DNA of 64,000 bases from Branchiostoma floridae (taxonomy: Eukaryota > Chordata > Leptocardii > Amphioxiformes > Branchiostomatidae). A model generated the notes under the pieces. The model worked only from the letters and a program-made list of their open reading frames with translations, was not told the DNA's origin and searched no databases. Location: NCBI RefSeq assembly GCF_000003815.2, contig NW_023365729.1, positions 303,111 to 367,110 on the forward strand, given 5' to 3'. This document shows positions 11,502-34,726 of this stretch, piece after piece. Position 1 is the first letter of the stretch; each line of letters opens with the position of its first letter. The position numbers and the translations under genes were made by a program.

Positions 11502-14500
11502 CTGGAAGTAAATAATGAACAACGTGAGGGTAAAAAAACACAACAAAAACTGTCAGTAATACATTTTCATTTATGTACAGGTAAGTGACCAAATAGACAT
11601 AACAACAAACTGTAGCTCTGATTGAGTATTGTAGTTGGGTGATGTGATGCTTTCTCACAGTTTAACTTTAAGCAAAGTTCCCTTTGCTGCATTCGTAAAT
11701 TGTATGCAGTTTGGCAAGTTGTCTGAATTAAAAGATGATGCACTTTTTCATATCAAGTAATGTTGCAAGCAATATTTTCAGAAATTACCCCTATGCTCAA
11801 GGTATTGTGTGCCAGAATATCAATGTCACTGTGCACATGGTTTGGGCAGAATATCTTCGAGCAGATGTCGTCTTATATCTAGCCACAAATTGATCAAATA
11901 TCTGTTCCTCCAGATGAAAGTCAGAGCAGATATTAGGCTCCGATCATGTATTCGTTATCATACCTAGACTAGAGTAACAACTACCTAGTAGTGTACATTA
12001 TTGGCAGTGTAAAAACCATAAATGCCTCACAGAGTACAAGTATATGACCTAGTTACATCAATTTTTTGTATAAATGGCTAAATCTAAAATCTAAAAAGGA
12101 TGTAAGTATCCTCTCAGTGTTTTGGAGTATTTCTGCAACATTCAATATCTCTTGACTAGTGCACATCTTAACTCTTCACCTCCTCCTTACTGTATCTCAA
12201 GAAAGTGATGAGCACCACTAGAGTAGAGGTAATAGAAAAGCAGGTAAGGTAGATGAATCAGGAGGGATTTAGAACACATTTCCATTATCCATTACTCGAA
12301 GGTGAAACACCTCCCTTGACTCACTGCAGATTGCTCTATTAAAAAGTACCATCTCACTTGGGGGTGGGTATTGGTACAGAAAATTCAGGTTCAGGTCCAG
12401 AGGATCAGGTCCTGGTCCAGACCTGAACCTGATTCAGTATGTGGAAAATTGTGAATGGACAATACTCATGACAATGGTCTATTCCGCTATAAAGAAATCT
12501 GTTTGATGGAGTATTTGAGTCCCACTGGCGTTTTAAATTCCTACAAGGCTACATGTAACTGCCACTATACGATTGATGTAAAACTTGGTAGAGATTACAA
12601 TAAACTGTACTCTACTTCGCTCTTGTTATTTTCTTCAACCTGTAATCCCCACACGCTCCTCCACAGCGTCCTTTAATTAGATCCACGCCCCGGGCCCACT
12701 GAGCATAGCGGGGCGCCTTTTCGTGTTTACCAAGTCTTTGTGTCCTGGGTAACCTGGGTACGAGCGTATCTTTTCCGCGCAAAGCATGCTGGGGGAAGTG
12801 ATATAAACCTGGGAAGGAGAGCTACTGGCGCGTCGCGCTACCGTAGCAAACTCCCTTCCGTGACATAACTCCCCTCTCGGCAATCTAGAAGGGTAATCTA
12901 ACACTCTCGCAGCGCCACCAAATTAGGTACATTTTAAAGTTCCCTTTGATATAACATATCACCATTGTGGCAACATTTTACCCCCGAAATAGTAAACTTT
13001 CGTCTTGTTTTCGCCTCGGTAACTGTAGAAAATACTAGCTAACTGGGGTACAGTCTCACGTTGTATAGAGACGCACAGAATGGCCACACAACTTACGATT
13101 TGCTAAGGTAATTGAGACAAACATAAAATAAAACAAAATGACAGATGTGGATTCCATATAGTTTTATTTGTGTATTGGTTGAGCCCACAATCTAAACCTA
13201 TGGCTTCTTCGCGGCGCTGGGTACGAGCGTGTAATCCCCAAACGAATGAATTTCTGTCCATATAACCTCTTCATTTTCTGATTGGTATAACATCCGTTCC
13301 ACCATCTGGTCCACCAGATTTTTACAGGTCCGTTTTTTTCTTGACCGGTCCAATAAGAAAAAAAAAAGGTTTTATACCGGTTCATCGTACCTGTACCCAC
13401 CCCTAATCTCACTGCATGTAGAAACTTCTCTGTTCTTCTGTAGCTCCTGGTATCTAGTAATATGTAAAACTCAGTACAATATAGCAATGCTGTTGCTTTT
13501 CATTATGTCTTGGAAAAGTTGGAATGGTATGGTGACTATGCAAGTTGTTTCTTTGACAGTAACAAATGTCATACCTGGCTTTAGTAATACTCCATGGGCA
13601 AGATAAGTAGATTTTGAAAGTTGCAAATATAGTTTGGTTTTCAACTCGGGAAATTATATCAGCAGCAGAGCAACTAAAGGCTCACGTAGACTGGACGCCA
13701 CGACAGACAAATGTCAATAGTCTGTCAATCAAAGCAGTTTCCATACTGCATTAGGGAAGAACTTCACTCCCTAAACCTAGTCAGTGCCAACTGGAAAGAC
13801 AGGCACCTGGCTGGCTGCCATCTAGCCTCCACATCTATGTGCACTAAGCACATCTAACCCTCATGTGACGTGGAACAACAGACGATAAACTTGATATTGA
13901 GTGAGTGGGAGAATGACAGTGAAAAGATCTATGCTTATATCATGCTAGGGTCACTTTTCCAAACTGAGGCCTGGCCAGTATTTGATTTAAAGCTGCTGCT
14001 GCATTCCCTGACACAGTAGGCTGAAGTAGGTTAGTCTTCATAAAGCGCTTCCATGCGGCTCTGTCCAGCGAGTTTGCCCTAGTTAAATGTATACCAGTCC
14101 TACATGTAAAAATAAACACAAATCATGCCTATGACTCTCCTTTTCATGTTTTGTGTTTTTTTGGTGTCTTTTGTATCATATTTTTTGTTCCTAAAAGCTG
14201 CCCAGTCAGGCCCCTGTTTTGAAATGTGACCAGGTAGCAAGCATAAAAAGGACTTTGTACAATGCATTTTCTTCATCTCAACAAAAATGTACACAGTACA
14301 TTATTCATTCTACTATGATGGTAACCTTAAAGTCTTCATTTAAAGTTCTTCCTGCTAAGTGGCACTCATACGCTTTGAATTGATTTTTACGAAGCAAATT
14401 GTCAATTCTCATAAGACATAACCCCTAAAGACCTGGTTTAACTCTGTCAGTGATTTCAATTTCATATCTACTAAAATGCAGCATCAGTAATCTTGGAAGT

Positions 14501-17211
14501 ATGCACACTTCAGGTACTCAAGACATTCTTCAGATGGCCTCAGTAGCATTGTTGTTTCAGCATGACAGTCTTAGGGCACCTGACAGAATTATGAAAGTTG
14601 ACGTTACATGTAATGTATAATGTATATGCCAGCAGTCGAGGCATAGAGTTCTCAAAAGATGCCAGGGGGGTCGAATATTCCATTCACCATTCCCCGTGTA
14701 AGGTTAATGAACAGTGCCCTTACATTTATCCTACAATTAGAACTTACTCCCAGCTTGCAGACTTTGTTGTAAAAGGAGTGCACTTTTGGTAAATTCCCAT
14801 TAGTTCCGGCTTCACCCGACCATGTATAAGAACAGTGGTACAGATGAGATAGGACCAGGGATCTTACAGCCTCTAATTGTGGAGAGACTGCCGAGTGGTT
14901 GGTTCATTTCCCCGCGGCTAGTGATCTGGCATCGCGAACGCGGCACTTTTGGCTGCTCTCCAGCCGCTTGCAGCGCTGGGAGGCCACACTTATTCTATTT
15001 GTTGGTTCTCAAAATTTCAATGCTGAACAAAAATATCAACAGGAAAATAGGACTATAAGAGGAAATTCTGTACCTTAGTTCATGCAGTTCTAAGGCTCAG
15101 TGAATATACTACAATACCACGTAATGTACAATCACGGCATGTAGTCTATCCATGTCAAATTTTTCCCCTCAAAACACAAGTTTCAATGCAAAATGGGCCA
15201 AAGTTGAGAAAATCATGTGTACTCAAACAAAAGGTGAAAGAAGAATTTGGTTACGTCAAAACTCTTGCATTCAATGTAAAGCTCCTCGATATAGTTGCAT
15301 TGTGTGCCCAGGAGTCGTTCCCTTATAGTGATCATTGTCCATACTGGCGCTATGGAAGCCTGCAGAGTACAAGTACATTTAGGGGCCATTGAAAAAAATG
15401 AAATGCATCCCTAGCTAGAAATGCATCCCTAGCTATAGATAAGACCTTGATACAACCTCCAAATAATTTTGTGCAATTGCATGCCAGCCTTGCCATGACA
15501 CTCATTTTCAAACAAGCATACCAGGTCACCCCTATTTCTTTTATCAAAAAGTACGTTGGATTCTTTTATGTGCAGGTATGGCAGACATTTGATGCTAAAG
15601 GCTACTGATAGCTTTTGTTCTTTTATCCACTCATCCACTCTCACACTTGAAGTGAGAAATTCTACACTTTTTCCAGGCCCCTATCCTACAATTTTCAATC
15701 AACTGTAGATTCTGGTAGAAGTGTACAAAAGTCAATAGCATCCTCTAGAATGATTATAAAATATGTTACCAAAAGGTTATCATAGATTCATACCAAAAAT
15801 GGGTGTTCATTGTCTAAAGGTGGTTTACTGATTAACAGTAGAGGTGTGCACGGGTACAGAAAATTCAGGTCCAGGTCCGGTCCAGAGGATCAGGTCCCGG
15901 TTTGGACCTGAACTTGGACCTAAGTTACTGTCTGTAAATGGGAGATACTAAAAAAAAAAAACAAGAATGGTCCATTATGCTACAAAGGCATCTGTTTGGT
16001 GAAGTATTTGACACCCACTGGCATTTTAAAACCCTATCTTCATGTAAACAATGAAAAGTTTGACTGTAAAAACTTGGTAGACTTGACTATAAACCCTACT
16101 CTACTTTGCTCTTGTTATTTTCTTGAACTGGTAAGCCGCAAGACATATGAACTCCTGCTGATGATATAATCTGTTCATTGCCAATCAGTCCAAGATCTGG
16201 TCCACTGATTTTGTTCAGGTCTTTTTTGGGGGGTACCGGTCCAACAAGAAAAAACAGTTAACAGACTAACAAACAAACAGACTACACACCTTCTGTTTCC
16301 CTGGGTTCTCCAGTGAAGTGTCTTGAGGAGAAGACATGTACCTCCAGCATGACTGGGTCTCCTACAAACTCAAACAGCAGCAGCCCAACCTTCTGTAGAC
16401 TGTCCACCCTCAGGCAGCTTTCCTCCTCTAGCTCTCTACAAGGTGGAGATATGATCATAAAGATTAGAATTTACATACAGTAGAGAAAACACACCATATA
16501 AAGATTAAAATACATAGTACAGTACTAGAAGACAGTGACCGAGAACACACCATATTACATACAGTAGAGAGATTACAAATATGAAGAGAATACATACAGT
16601 AGAGGTAACCTTGCAATACGATACATACCCCCAGTAGTGTCCATACCCGAACTAGTGTCAGTACCCCCAGTAGTGTCCGTGCCCCCAGTAGTGTTCATGC
16701 CCCCAGTAGCGTCCATACCCTCTGTAGTGTCCATACCCCCTGTAGTGTCCGTACCCCCTGTAGTGTCCGTACCCCCTGTAGCATCCGTACCCCCTGTAGT
16801 GTCCGTACCCCCTGACCCTCTGACCAAAAAATACAGCAATCACCAATGGTATTTAACTTACTAAAAGTCCACTCATGGTTACCCCAAGAGTGACAACTTT
16901 TTATGTTGGATGTACATTTTCAAAATTTCTTCAACCTCTCCATTACTATTAAACTAATCTAAAGATAAAATCCTGGCTAGTGTGTGCAATTTCTTAATGC
17001 CTTGACGCATGCCTGGCTAAAAGCCTGAGCAGACATATGGTCACCTTTTTGCTGCTTGCTCAATGGTTTCTCCCATTTCCACTTTCCCTCCGAAGCCGTT
17101 CCATCTCCCAGCTCCGAACCCGCGCTTCTTCATTCCCAGCAGCACCTGCTGCTGGTGCCTTATGAGAACCAAGGTGAGAACCTTACGGGACAGGTGGACA
17201 GGTATGCTCAT
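11323..17211 (-). CDS. NUDT1 / MTH1, oxidised purine nucleoside triphosphatase
   Basis: A Nudix hydrolase that cleans the nucleotide pool by converting 8-oxo-dGTP and 2-hydroxy-dATP to monophosphates. Exons: 17045-17211, 16290-16435 and 11323-11501; splice phases agree and give 163 residues (human p18 form 156). Exon 1 carries [19 protein letters not shown] and most of the Nudix box (G42, E48, R56-E57, E60-E61). Asn38 and the WPDD motif (W122, D124, D125) correspond to human N33, W117, D119 and D120, which bind the purine. The box glycine near its end is Cys63 here. The start is the ATG at 17211 by comparison with MGASRLYTLVLVL of the human short form; an in-frame ATG lies nine codons upstream (17238). 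The donor after exon 1 is GTGACC, a weak match. Head-to-head with GPS1. Confidence 0.92.
12359..13405. mobile_element. hAT-type MITE, copy 1, interrupted by a nested insertion
   Basis: An 8-bp target duplication, ATCTCACT, flanks the element at 12351-12358 and 13406-13413. Ends are imperfect inverted repeats: TGGGGGTGGGTATTGGTAC on the left, GTACCTGTACCCACCCCTA on the right. The interior contains GACCGGTCCAATAAGAAAA and repeated CAGGTCCAG words, shared with the copies at 15841 and 36633. Removing the nested insert leaves about 460 bp, close to the 413 bp of the uninterrupted copy. An 8-bp duplication with such ends is typical of the hAT superfamily. Confidence 0.85.
12652..13229. mobile_element. 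Element nested inside the hAT MITE
   Basis: About 578 bp lies between two copies of GTAATCCCCA (12642-12651 and 13230-13239 by best fit), at a point where the sister hAT copies are continuous. The ends look weakly inverted: ACGCTCCTCCACAGCG against ACGCTCGTACCCAGCG on the complement. GC content is higher than in the host element. The word GGGTACGAGCG occurs near 12767 and at the right end. Superfamily unknown; a duplication of 9-10 bp could suggest a Mutator-like element. Confidence 0.55.
15841..16260. mobile_element. hAT-type MITE, truncated copy
   Basis: Begins GTGCACGGGTACAGAAAATT and follows the order of the complete copy at 36633 (CAGGTCCAGGTCCGGTCCAG, later GTACCGGTCCAACAAGAAAA). The right terminal repeat is missing and no target duplication is visible. 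It lies just upstream of NUDT1 exon 2 within intron 2. Confidence 0.75.
16290..16435 (-). CDS. NUDT1 exon 2: end of Nudix box and central sheet
   Basis: Bounded by CCTTGTAG and GTGTGTAG. It encodes [20 protein letters not shown], then [15 protein letters not shown], then [13 protein letters not shown]. Alignment with human RELQEESGLTVDAL puts Cys where the Nudix box normally has Gly. The phase joins both neighbours. Confidence 0.9.
16620..16818. repeat. 18-bp minisatellite in NUDT1 intron 1
   Basis: About eleven units of CCCCCTGTAGTGTCCGTA with single-base variants. The period is a multiple of three, so both strands stay open and mimic a hexapeptide-repeat protein (GGTDTT). It has no splice context that would make it an exon and lies between NUDT1 exons 1 and 2. 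Confidence 0.9.
17045..17211 (-). CDS. NUDT1 exon 1: start codon and Nudix core
   Basis: Frame from ATG 17211: [20 protein letters not shown], then [20 protein letters not shown], then [15 protein letters not shown]. It ends AAAAAG before GTGACC. Codons 1 to about 14 lie inside the first unit of a 74-bp tandem repeat whose other units lie upstream and repeat the start codon. Confidence 0.9.
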
Positions 17212-17401
17212 CCTCTCACCTGTGGATGGTACATACATGTGATATAGGTGAGAACCTTACGGGACAGGTGGACAGGTGTGCTCATCTTCTCACCTGTGGA
17301 TGGTACATACATGTAATATAGGTGAGAACCTTACGGAACAGGTGGACAGGTATACTCATCCTCTCACCTGTGGATGGTACATACTTGTAATATAGGTGAG
17401 A
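17173..17401. repeat. 74-bp tandem repeat covering the NUDT1 start codon
   Basis: Three units, plus part of a fourth, with start codons at exact 74-bp spacing (complement of 17209-17211, 17283-17285 and 17357-17359). Each unit holds GGTGAGAACCTTACGG, GACAGGTGGACAGGT and CTCACCTGTGGATGGTACAT. The innermost unit is part of NUDT1 exon 1; the outer two are presumed 5' UTR or 5' flank. Each unit also contains a consensus donor, CAG|GTGAGA, on the minus strand. Confidence 0.9.
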
Positions 17402-18193
17402 ACCTTATGAGACAGCTCCGCTGCAGTACCTTTTAAAACTGCTAGACGGCCCATTATCAAAACTGACTTTTGTTTTTGCAACCCCTACCAAATATCGTAC
17501 AGATCGATCCACAACTTCTCGAGTTATGCTGTCCACAAACAAGCAAACAAACTGACAAACAAACATCCGCCACTGACAAACTAAGGCTGTTTTTGTCCTA
17601 CAGTACAGATTAGTATCATTTTAGTAATGCATAGCATATTCTGGCAGTAGATTTTAATATAGGGCTAGTAAACGCCTTTTAAGGACTACCTACAGTAGCA
17701 CCAACAACTTGTATTGCTTCTTAGGCTGTAGACATCGGAAATTTGCCGAGAATTTGACAATAATCGTGTATATAACACCTTATTGTGCTGGATCTTCTCT
17801 GTTCCCACATCAAAAGCTCCCGGCAACTTGCACTAGAAATAACTAGCTCTCAATTCGTAAGCTATTTATTCGACGCAGTCCGAAAACCTTTAAAGCATCT
17901 TAATACTACACAAATTTCTTTGTAGATAGCAGATACTAAAGTAGTATGAATAATTTTAATATCTAACTGCAAAATAATTGCTATACTTATGAAAAAAGAG
18001 TCTCCTCTCATTTCTTTTTCCTAAGGTATGGGGTGAACAAACGAGCGGCTAGCTTCTAAATCGCACCAATGCCGGATGGTTTTGGAGGAATTCTATCTTC
18101 CCAAGAGCGAGTTTATTTGTGACCAGGCTGTTTGCAGCTTTCTGTTTTGTTGACCTTAACTGTGTAGAGCACTAAAGGACTGCAGGAAGAACG
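17402..18193. promoter_or_regulatory. Shared upstream region of NUDT1 and GPS1 (candidate bidirectional promoter)
   Basis: The minus-strand NUDT1 start (17211) and plus-strand GPS1 start (18194) are 982 bp apart with no gene between. Part of the interval (about 17440-17610) looks like the tail of a dispersed repeat (TCGAGTTATGCTGTCCACAA followed by CAAA-rich sequence). The more unique core is about 17640-18190. No TATA box is obvious. Housekeeping functions of both genes fit a shared promoter; this is inference. Confidence 0.5.
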
Positions 18194-29749
<11,556 letters not shown>

Positions 29750-31360
29750 ACAACAACATGTGCTGTTAGAAAAAGATTAACATACAGTTTACAACCTGTA
29801 AAGTTTAATGTTAACATTATATCTACACAGAGGCATGTACTTGTGTAAATAAGCTATTAAGATACAAGTATTATGAAAGGCTTTCGGAGTGTTCATTGCA
29901 CATTCATATGGTGACCAGTTACTCAGACATAGTGCGGTCAAAATTAAACTGACCAAGAAGACCACTCAGGACTGGTAAGATCTGATCTATGTGGACAGGT
30001 GGTCACTTTTGACAGGACTCTTAATGCTTGTGTCTTTGGGAAAAAAAGTATCTGAAGGATCACCAAAAAGTGGTGACATTGGTCAGGTGGTCATTTCTTT
30101 ATTCAGGTTGTAACAAACAATACAGGTCATCATGTAGAGATGGTCACTTAGAAAGGTTTGACAGTAGTTTGAAAAAAAGTTACAAAGAGGTAGCACACAT
30201 TTGCAACTCTCAAAAACAAAGAGAAAATGTTTATGGAGAAGTACATGTGAGAGATTGGTTGATATTCATGTATAACAATGTTTAATATGATGATTTATCA
30301 ATTTCTTACAGTTTAGATGGGGTTCTGTCTATTTGTATTCAAAATGCTGTCAGTGGAAAAATAAGATAGTGTTGGGTAAAGTTTTATCAGAAAAGCAAGT
30401 ACATGTACTAGTAAAAACTTCTGTGATGTGCAACAGTTAAGGAGTTGTGCAACTTGTTCATATTAAGTGCTTATGTCACTATAAGTTTTCCTTTGTACTG
30501 TCTGTATTGAAGCCTATCCTATGACGCTTACCAAGAAAACAAGAGGTCATTTTGTCTTCTTTATTTACAATTTGTGTCATTTCCTTGATCCCATTTGTTT
30601 GATCGTAAAGCTAATGTAGAAAGTATAATACATGATATTCTATTGCATCTATATTTTCTTTTAACACATATACAGCGAACTCATTGCTTTGGTCATGTCG
30701 TGTAACAGAAGAGTGTTTGGCCCAAAACCCAGAGTCTACACACACAAACAATGTCATACACATATTGTATTACATACATATGCATGCATACAGATTAACC
30801 AACTGAAGAGTGAAATAATGACAAAAACGAAGTTTTTACATGCTGTTGATGTTTTCGTCGAAACAGGATATCATCCAAGATGTGGAAAAATGAAGAATTT
30901 ATTGATTATGCTACAAACAAATTCTTTGCAGTTATAATGCATTGTAGAATCATTTGTACCCTACAAATTCCACTCAGTGACTACAGGAAGTACAACAAAT
31001 GCTTCAAGCAAAACAATTGGGCCAGCCAGACGAATTGACCCTAATGTGTGTGAACAGCAGTCGAATTTTAAGAGTGCACATCGAATGTATAGAATTTGCA
31101 TTCAGGTAAAAAAAAACGAGTCTGGTCAACCTCCTTGGTCTGACGTTCATTTAAACTTTAAAAAGCCTCCACCCCCTATTTACAGTGGCACCGCCCGCTA
31201 TGATCACGTGACCCTCAGCAGATACATACTAAGATTACCTGCCGACAAAGCCGGGTAAGCTCACCTTTCCTGGGCTGACGTGTACATCGTAAGACGGGTA
31301 GCTGAGAAGCACCCTGCTTGCAGAATTTCTCCTCAAACCGCAACACCACATAGGACAGAC
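29750..31360. other. Intergenic region between GPS1 and the canopy/MZB1-like gene
   Basis: GPS1 3' UTR and flank, then the upstream region of the next gene. No further exon can be supported. Near the right end are CACGTGA (about 31204) and TGACGTGT (31276-31283). The latter is 77 bp before the next start codon and resembles ATF6/XBP1-type elements. Confidence 0.5.
31276..31283 (+). promoter_or_regulatory. Candidate UPR-type element upstream of an ER-protein gene
   Basis: TGACGTGT lies 77 bp upstream of the ATG of a predicted ER-resident protein and matches the TGACGTG core bound by XBP1/ATF6/CREB-type bZIP factors. The match is short and may be chance. Confidence 0.3.
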
Positions 31361-34270
31361 ATGAAGACTTTACCTGTCCTTATTGCAACGGCAGGTCTTC
31401 TGTTGGTCCTTAGCATCTCCACGGTCAGGTGTGTTCCACCTGAGATGTCGACAGGTGAGGTTTGTCTATTTTGGTTAGCCGAAACTACCACGCCATGCTT
31501 ATAGTTGTCAGTGCCAGAGCTATCAAACGATGTCCTTCTTGCCAACCATTAGCGTGATTCTTCTATCCTGTATGGAGTTTATGTTATTAGATTCTAGGTG
31601 TGTTTACGTAGTACGGTAGCGTAAAGTTTACACAATGTTTTCGGCGCTGGGAACAAAGGATCGCCGGCCCGTATTGTTTAGGGTCTCATCGCTATTATTA
31701 TAGTCCATCGGGTCCAACCCACTTCTTTGTTGCCATTGGCAACGTTGTAACAACAACATTCCGTACCAGTGTAAGGTCTGTTTTAACGTATGTTTTATAT
31801 CCATTAATAGATATGTACTGCCTTGGCTGCAAAGCAACTGTGAAAGGTGAGTTTAAGTTGCACTTACGTTTTGTTTTTCATTATGCGCTTCATTGACTGT
31901 GATAAGCCACAACAGTGCTGTCAATAGATCACGTGATTTATGGGCATTTGATCTACTTCAATGCACGCCCTGAGCGTAATTACAAGTCAGTGTAAATTGT
32001 GAACTGACGTGGTTACTTGAGTATTAAGTTACCCGTATACCCGTAGAAATTGTGTTTCAAAGAGGGTTACTCAAGGTCGGTTGAATTAGTGTCAGTCTTT
32101 CTATCTTACTACTATGTTAACATGTAAAATGTTGGCTCCAAAGCCCTTTAAAAACTCAATGGTGGCGACATATAGTCTCAGAAAAAAGGGAATATACCTC
32201 CTGAACGACAGCAATAAGGCAACCCTGGAGCCTATTTCAGTAATTCATGCACCGTCAACTCTTATATATCCACCAAATTTAAAAGATATACTAGTGCAGT
32301 ATCAGTAATCCACGCGATATATATGCTTCAAATACTCTAAGTGTTCGTTTACTTTTGCTTTAAACATTATCAACGTTTTTTAAGGGCATGGTTGGAGGAT
32401 GACATACTAGTACGTCATACGTCATACGATTTTGGGGGGTAGTCATGCATGTGTTCTGAAAAGTTCAGCTGTCTTGCCACACAAAACGATGTCTTACTTA
32501 CTAGATCATTGTCGGTGGTTAGTTCTTGAAAATCTGATTGCCTGAAAATTCTATGGATCAAAATTGTATGATAATCGCACGACTTATGTGGCCGCGCCCC
32601 AAATTACAAATATCAATGTGTGTTTCTAGAACTGATAAAGGTGTTTGAGTCTGAGGACAACAAACACAAGTCCCACTCGGCCAAAGTATCCAAGGCCATG
32701 GCGACCACCTGCAAACACGACAACTTCAAACGGCTCAAGTACGTCCCTGGGAAGTACGTGGAGGCTTGTCTGCAACTGCTGGGTAAGAAACTATAGCGGT
32801 AACGCTGTTATCTCATTGGACTGTGCCGAATTACGCTAGGAAACTGCGGCAACTTTGCGAATTTGTGTCAATCTTCACTTACGGTCACGCTGACGTGCGG
32901 CGCATGTTAATATGAATGGCCACCACTGGAATTTCATATTATCAGTCTTGAAATAAAATATTGTTTGCAAATCGCACAAACCAATGTACAATGATTGACA
33001 ATTTGATGCAAAATATTTGATGCAAAACATTCACAGTGTTAAAAGGATGTTCGCCGCTGTGGATGTTTAAAAAAAAAAACAATTTCATGCGACAAATTGG
33101 TTCGCGCCAATATGCGAATGTCTTTCGCACTTTGGTGCATGTGAGAGAACCACCTTACGCCAACAATAATCGCCAGGACCATTGTGATTTTACTATTTAG
33201 TTCTAGAACCTAACGTTAAATCTCTTTGATCTGGCGACATCATAACATTGCCTTACTTTGACGATGATACATTATCATATAAAGACGGCAACGTTCGAAG
33301 ATAATGACTATAATCAATGCTGGTGAATGATACAAATGGTGACTACTTATATAATGTTGTGCACAGAGACCTACGCCAGCACGGTGGAGAGCCTGCTGAT
33401 GAACACGGACCACTCCAACCTGGAGCAGGAGCTGTGCCACGACCTGTCAGACGCCTGTCATGGCGCTCCTGATCACAAACATGATCCTACGGTAAGTCAC
33501 ATGAAATAAAGACACCACCCCGCGGTATGACACAGATATGAATTGACAAATCCCCACAGTCAGCCGGCACACAAACACTTAAGCACAAAAACTAGCCTGA
33601 TTAAATCTCGCTTATAGTGTCTGGACCGCTCAACATCCAAGAAGGGGCCAGGCAAGACAAAAGGACAAACGTGATACCACACAAACACGACACATCACAC
33701 GAACACTACAACTGTAACAGAATATTAACCTCAACTCAGACTTGATGTCTCATGAGCCAACAGATGCTTGGCATAGAAAGAAAGTAAGGAACATGTGCGT
33801 GATTTCTGATCACTGAACTTGATCTTCTGTCCATGATCAAATCAAGTCTAGTTATACCCCCCTCACATTAGGCGAAAATCGATCGGGCGACGAGTCTGCG
33901 AGCTCTGAATTACGAGGAGGCATGATCCTGCTGCCGACGAGGAAATGGTAGATTTCCCCCCTTCCCGTCAGGGTCATGCCTCCTCGTAAGCTAGGGCTCG
34001 CAGACTCGTCGCCCGATCGATTTTCACCTAATGTGAGGGGGGGGTATTACAAACCTATCACATTTATAATGCTCTCTATATAGAGTGGTAAAATGATCAG
34101 TGATTGGAACTCTTCTTTAATTCAAGTCCTTTACCTTGCTCTTTTGTTGCTGTTTTTAGAAACCAGAGATCGTCGTTGATGATAACGGAAACGTCAAGTT
34201 CGTGGACGGAACTCACGTCAAGGCCAAGAGACCGAACCCAGTCAGGCCCAATTTGCACAGCGAGCTCTAA
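31361..34270 (+). CDS. Secreted/ER saposin-fold protein of canopy/MZB1 type
   Basis: Five exons: 31361-31454, 31811-31846 (a 36-bp microexon), 32630-32782, 33367-33491 and 34160-34270. All have GT/AG and matching phases; total 519 nt, 172 residues. The start MKTLPVLIATAGLLLVLSIS is a signal peptide. The mature part has six cysteines: CLGC near its start, ATTCKHD, VEACLQLLETYAS and LCHDLSDAC. The spacing, including Cys-x6-Cys at the end and a C..LLE.Y...VE helix, matches the saposin-like fold of canopy and MZB1 proteins. These are ER cofactors in folding of receptors and immunoglobulins. The C-terminus HSEL resembles KDEL-type retrieval signals but has Ser at the second position. A plain secreted saposin-like protein is the alternative. 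Same strand as GPS1, 1.6 kb downstream. Confidence 0.75.
33855..34046. mobile_element. 192-bp foldback MITE (TACCC family, short form)
   Basis: Almost the whole element is one hairpin: TACCCCCCTCACATTAGGCG on the left, mirrored by TAATGTGAGGGGGGGGTA on the right. Arms of about 75 bp include GATCGGGCGACGAGTCTGCG. A TTA duplication (33852-33854 and 34047-34049) fits PIF/Harbinger. It lies in the last intron of the canopy/MZB1-like gene, 113 bp before the last exon. Confidence 0.88.
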
Positions 34271-34726
34271 TCACGTCGTGCGACCGTCGTGCGATCACAA
34301 AGTCGGATGTCGTAGGATAGTCTTGCATGTGTCGTACAAATTCAATTTTCCTGTTACGGGAAAGATTGACTTAGATCCTTGTCGGCGGTTGGTTCTGTCA
34401 CAGTCTGCTTGATAATCCTACAACATTAAAATCGTACGACGACCCCACGACAAAAAGACCACGCCTTTACCAATGGTGTCTTGCCAATACTTGTAGTTGT
34501 CTGTAATGGCAATGTTTTTGCAATTGTAAGGTTACTCATAGCTGACCACTATATCCATGCGACAAGGCTGTTGAAGTCATAGCCGCAACAAAATTTATCA
34601 AATCTTTGTATGTTTATAATCTGCAGCACTGTAGAAAACGTTGTTCAGAGATTTTCAAAAGAGAAATGTGGATATATTAGCCATACGTTTTGAATACCAA
34701 ATGTACAGAGAAGTTAGTACATGTTA

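Larger units (their letters stand above)
11502..16289. other. NUDT1 intron 2, rich in hAT-type MITEs
   Basis: A 4.8-kb intron containing the nested hAT-type element at 12359-13405 and a truncated copy of the same family at about 15841-16260. No exon was recognised elsewhere in it. Confidence 0.6.

Noticed and set aside
12677..12904. 75-codon minus-strand frame
   Set aside because: Lies wholly inside the element nested in a hAT MITE; no start context or splice sites.
16573..16864. 88- and 75-codon open frames with hexapeptide repeats on both strands
   Set aside because: They are read-throughs of an 18-bp minisatellite inside a NUDT1 intron; open on both strands because the period is a multiple of three.
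32645..32839. 64-codon Pro/Thr-rich plus-strand frame
   Set aside because: Out-of-frame shadow of exon 3 of the canopy/MZB1-like gene.
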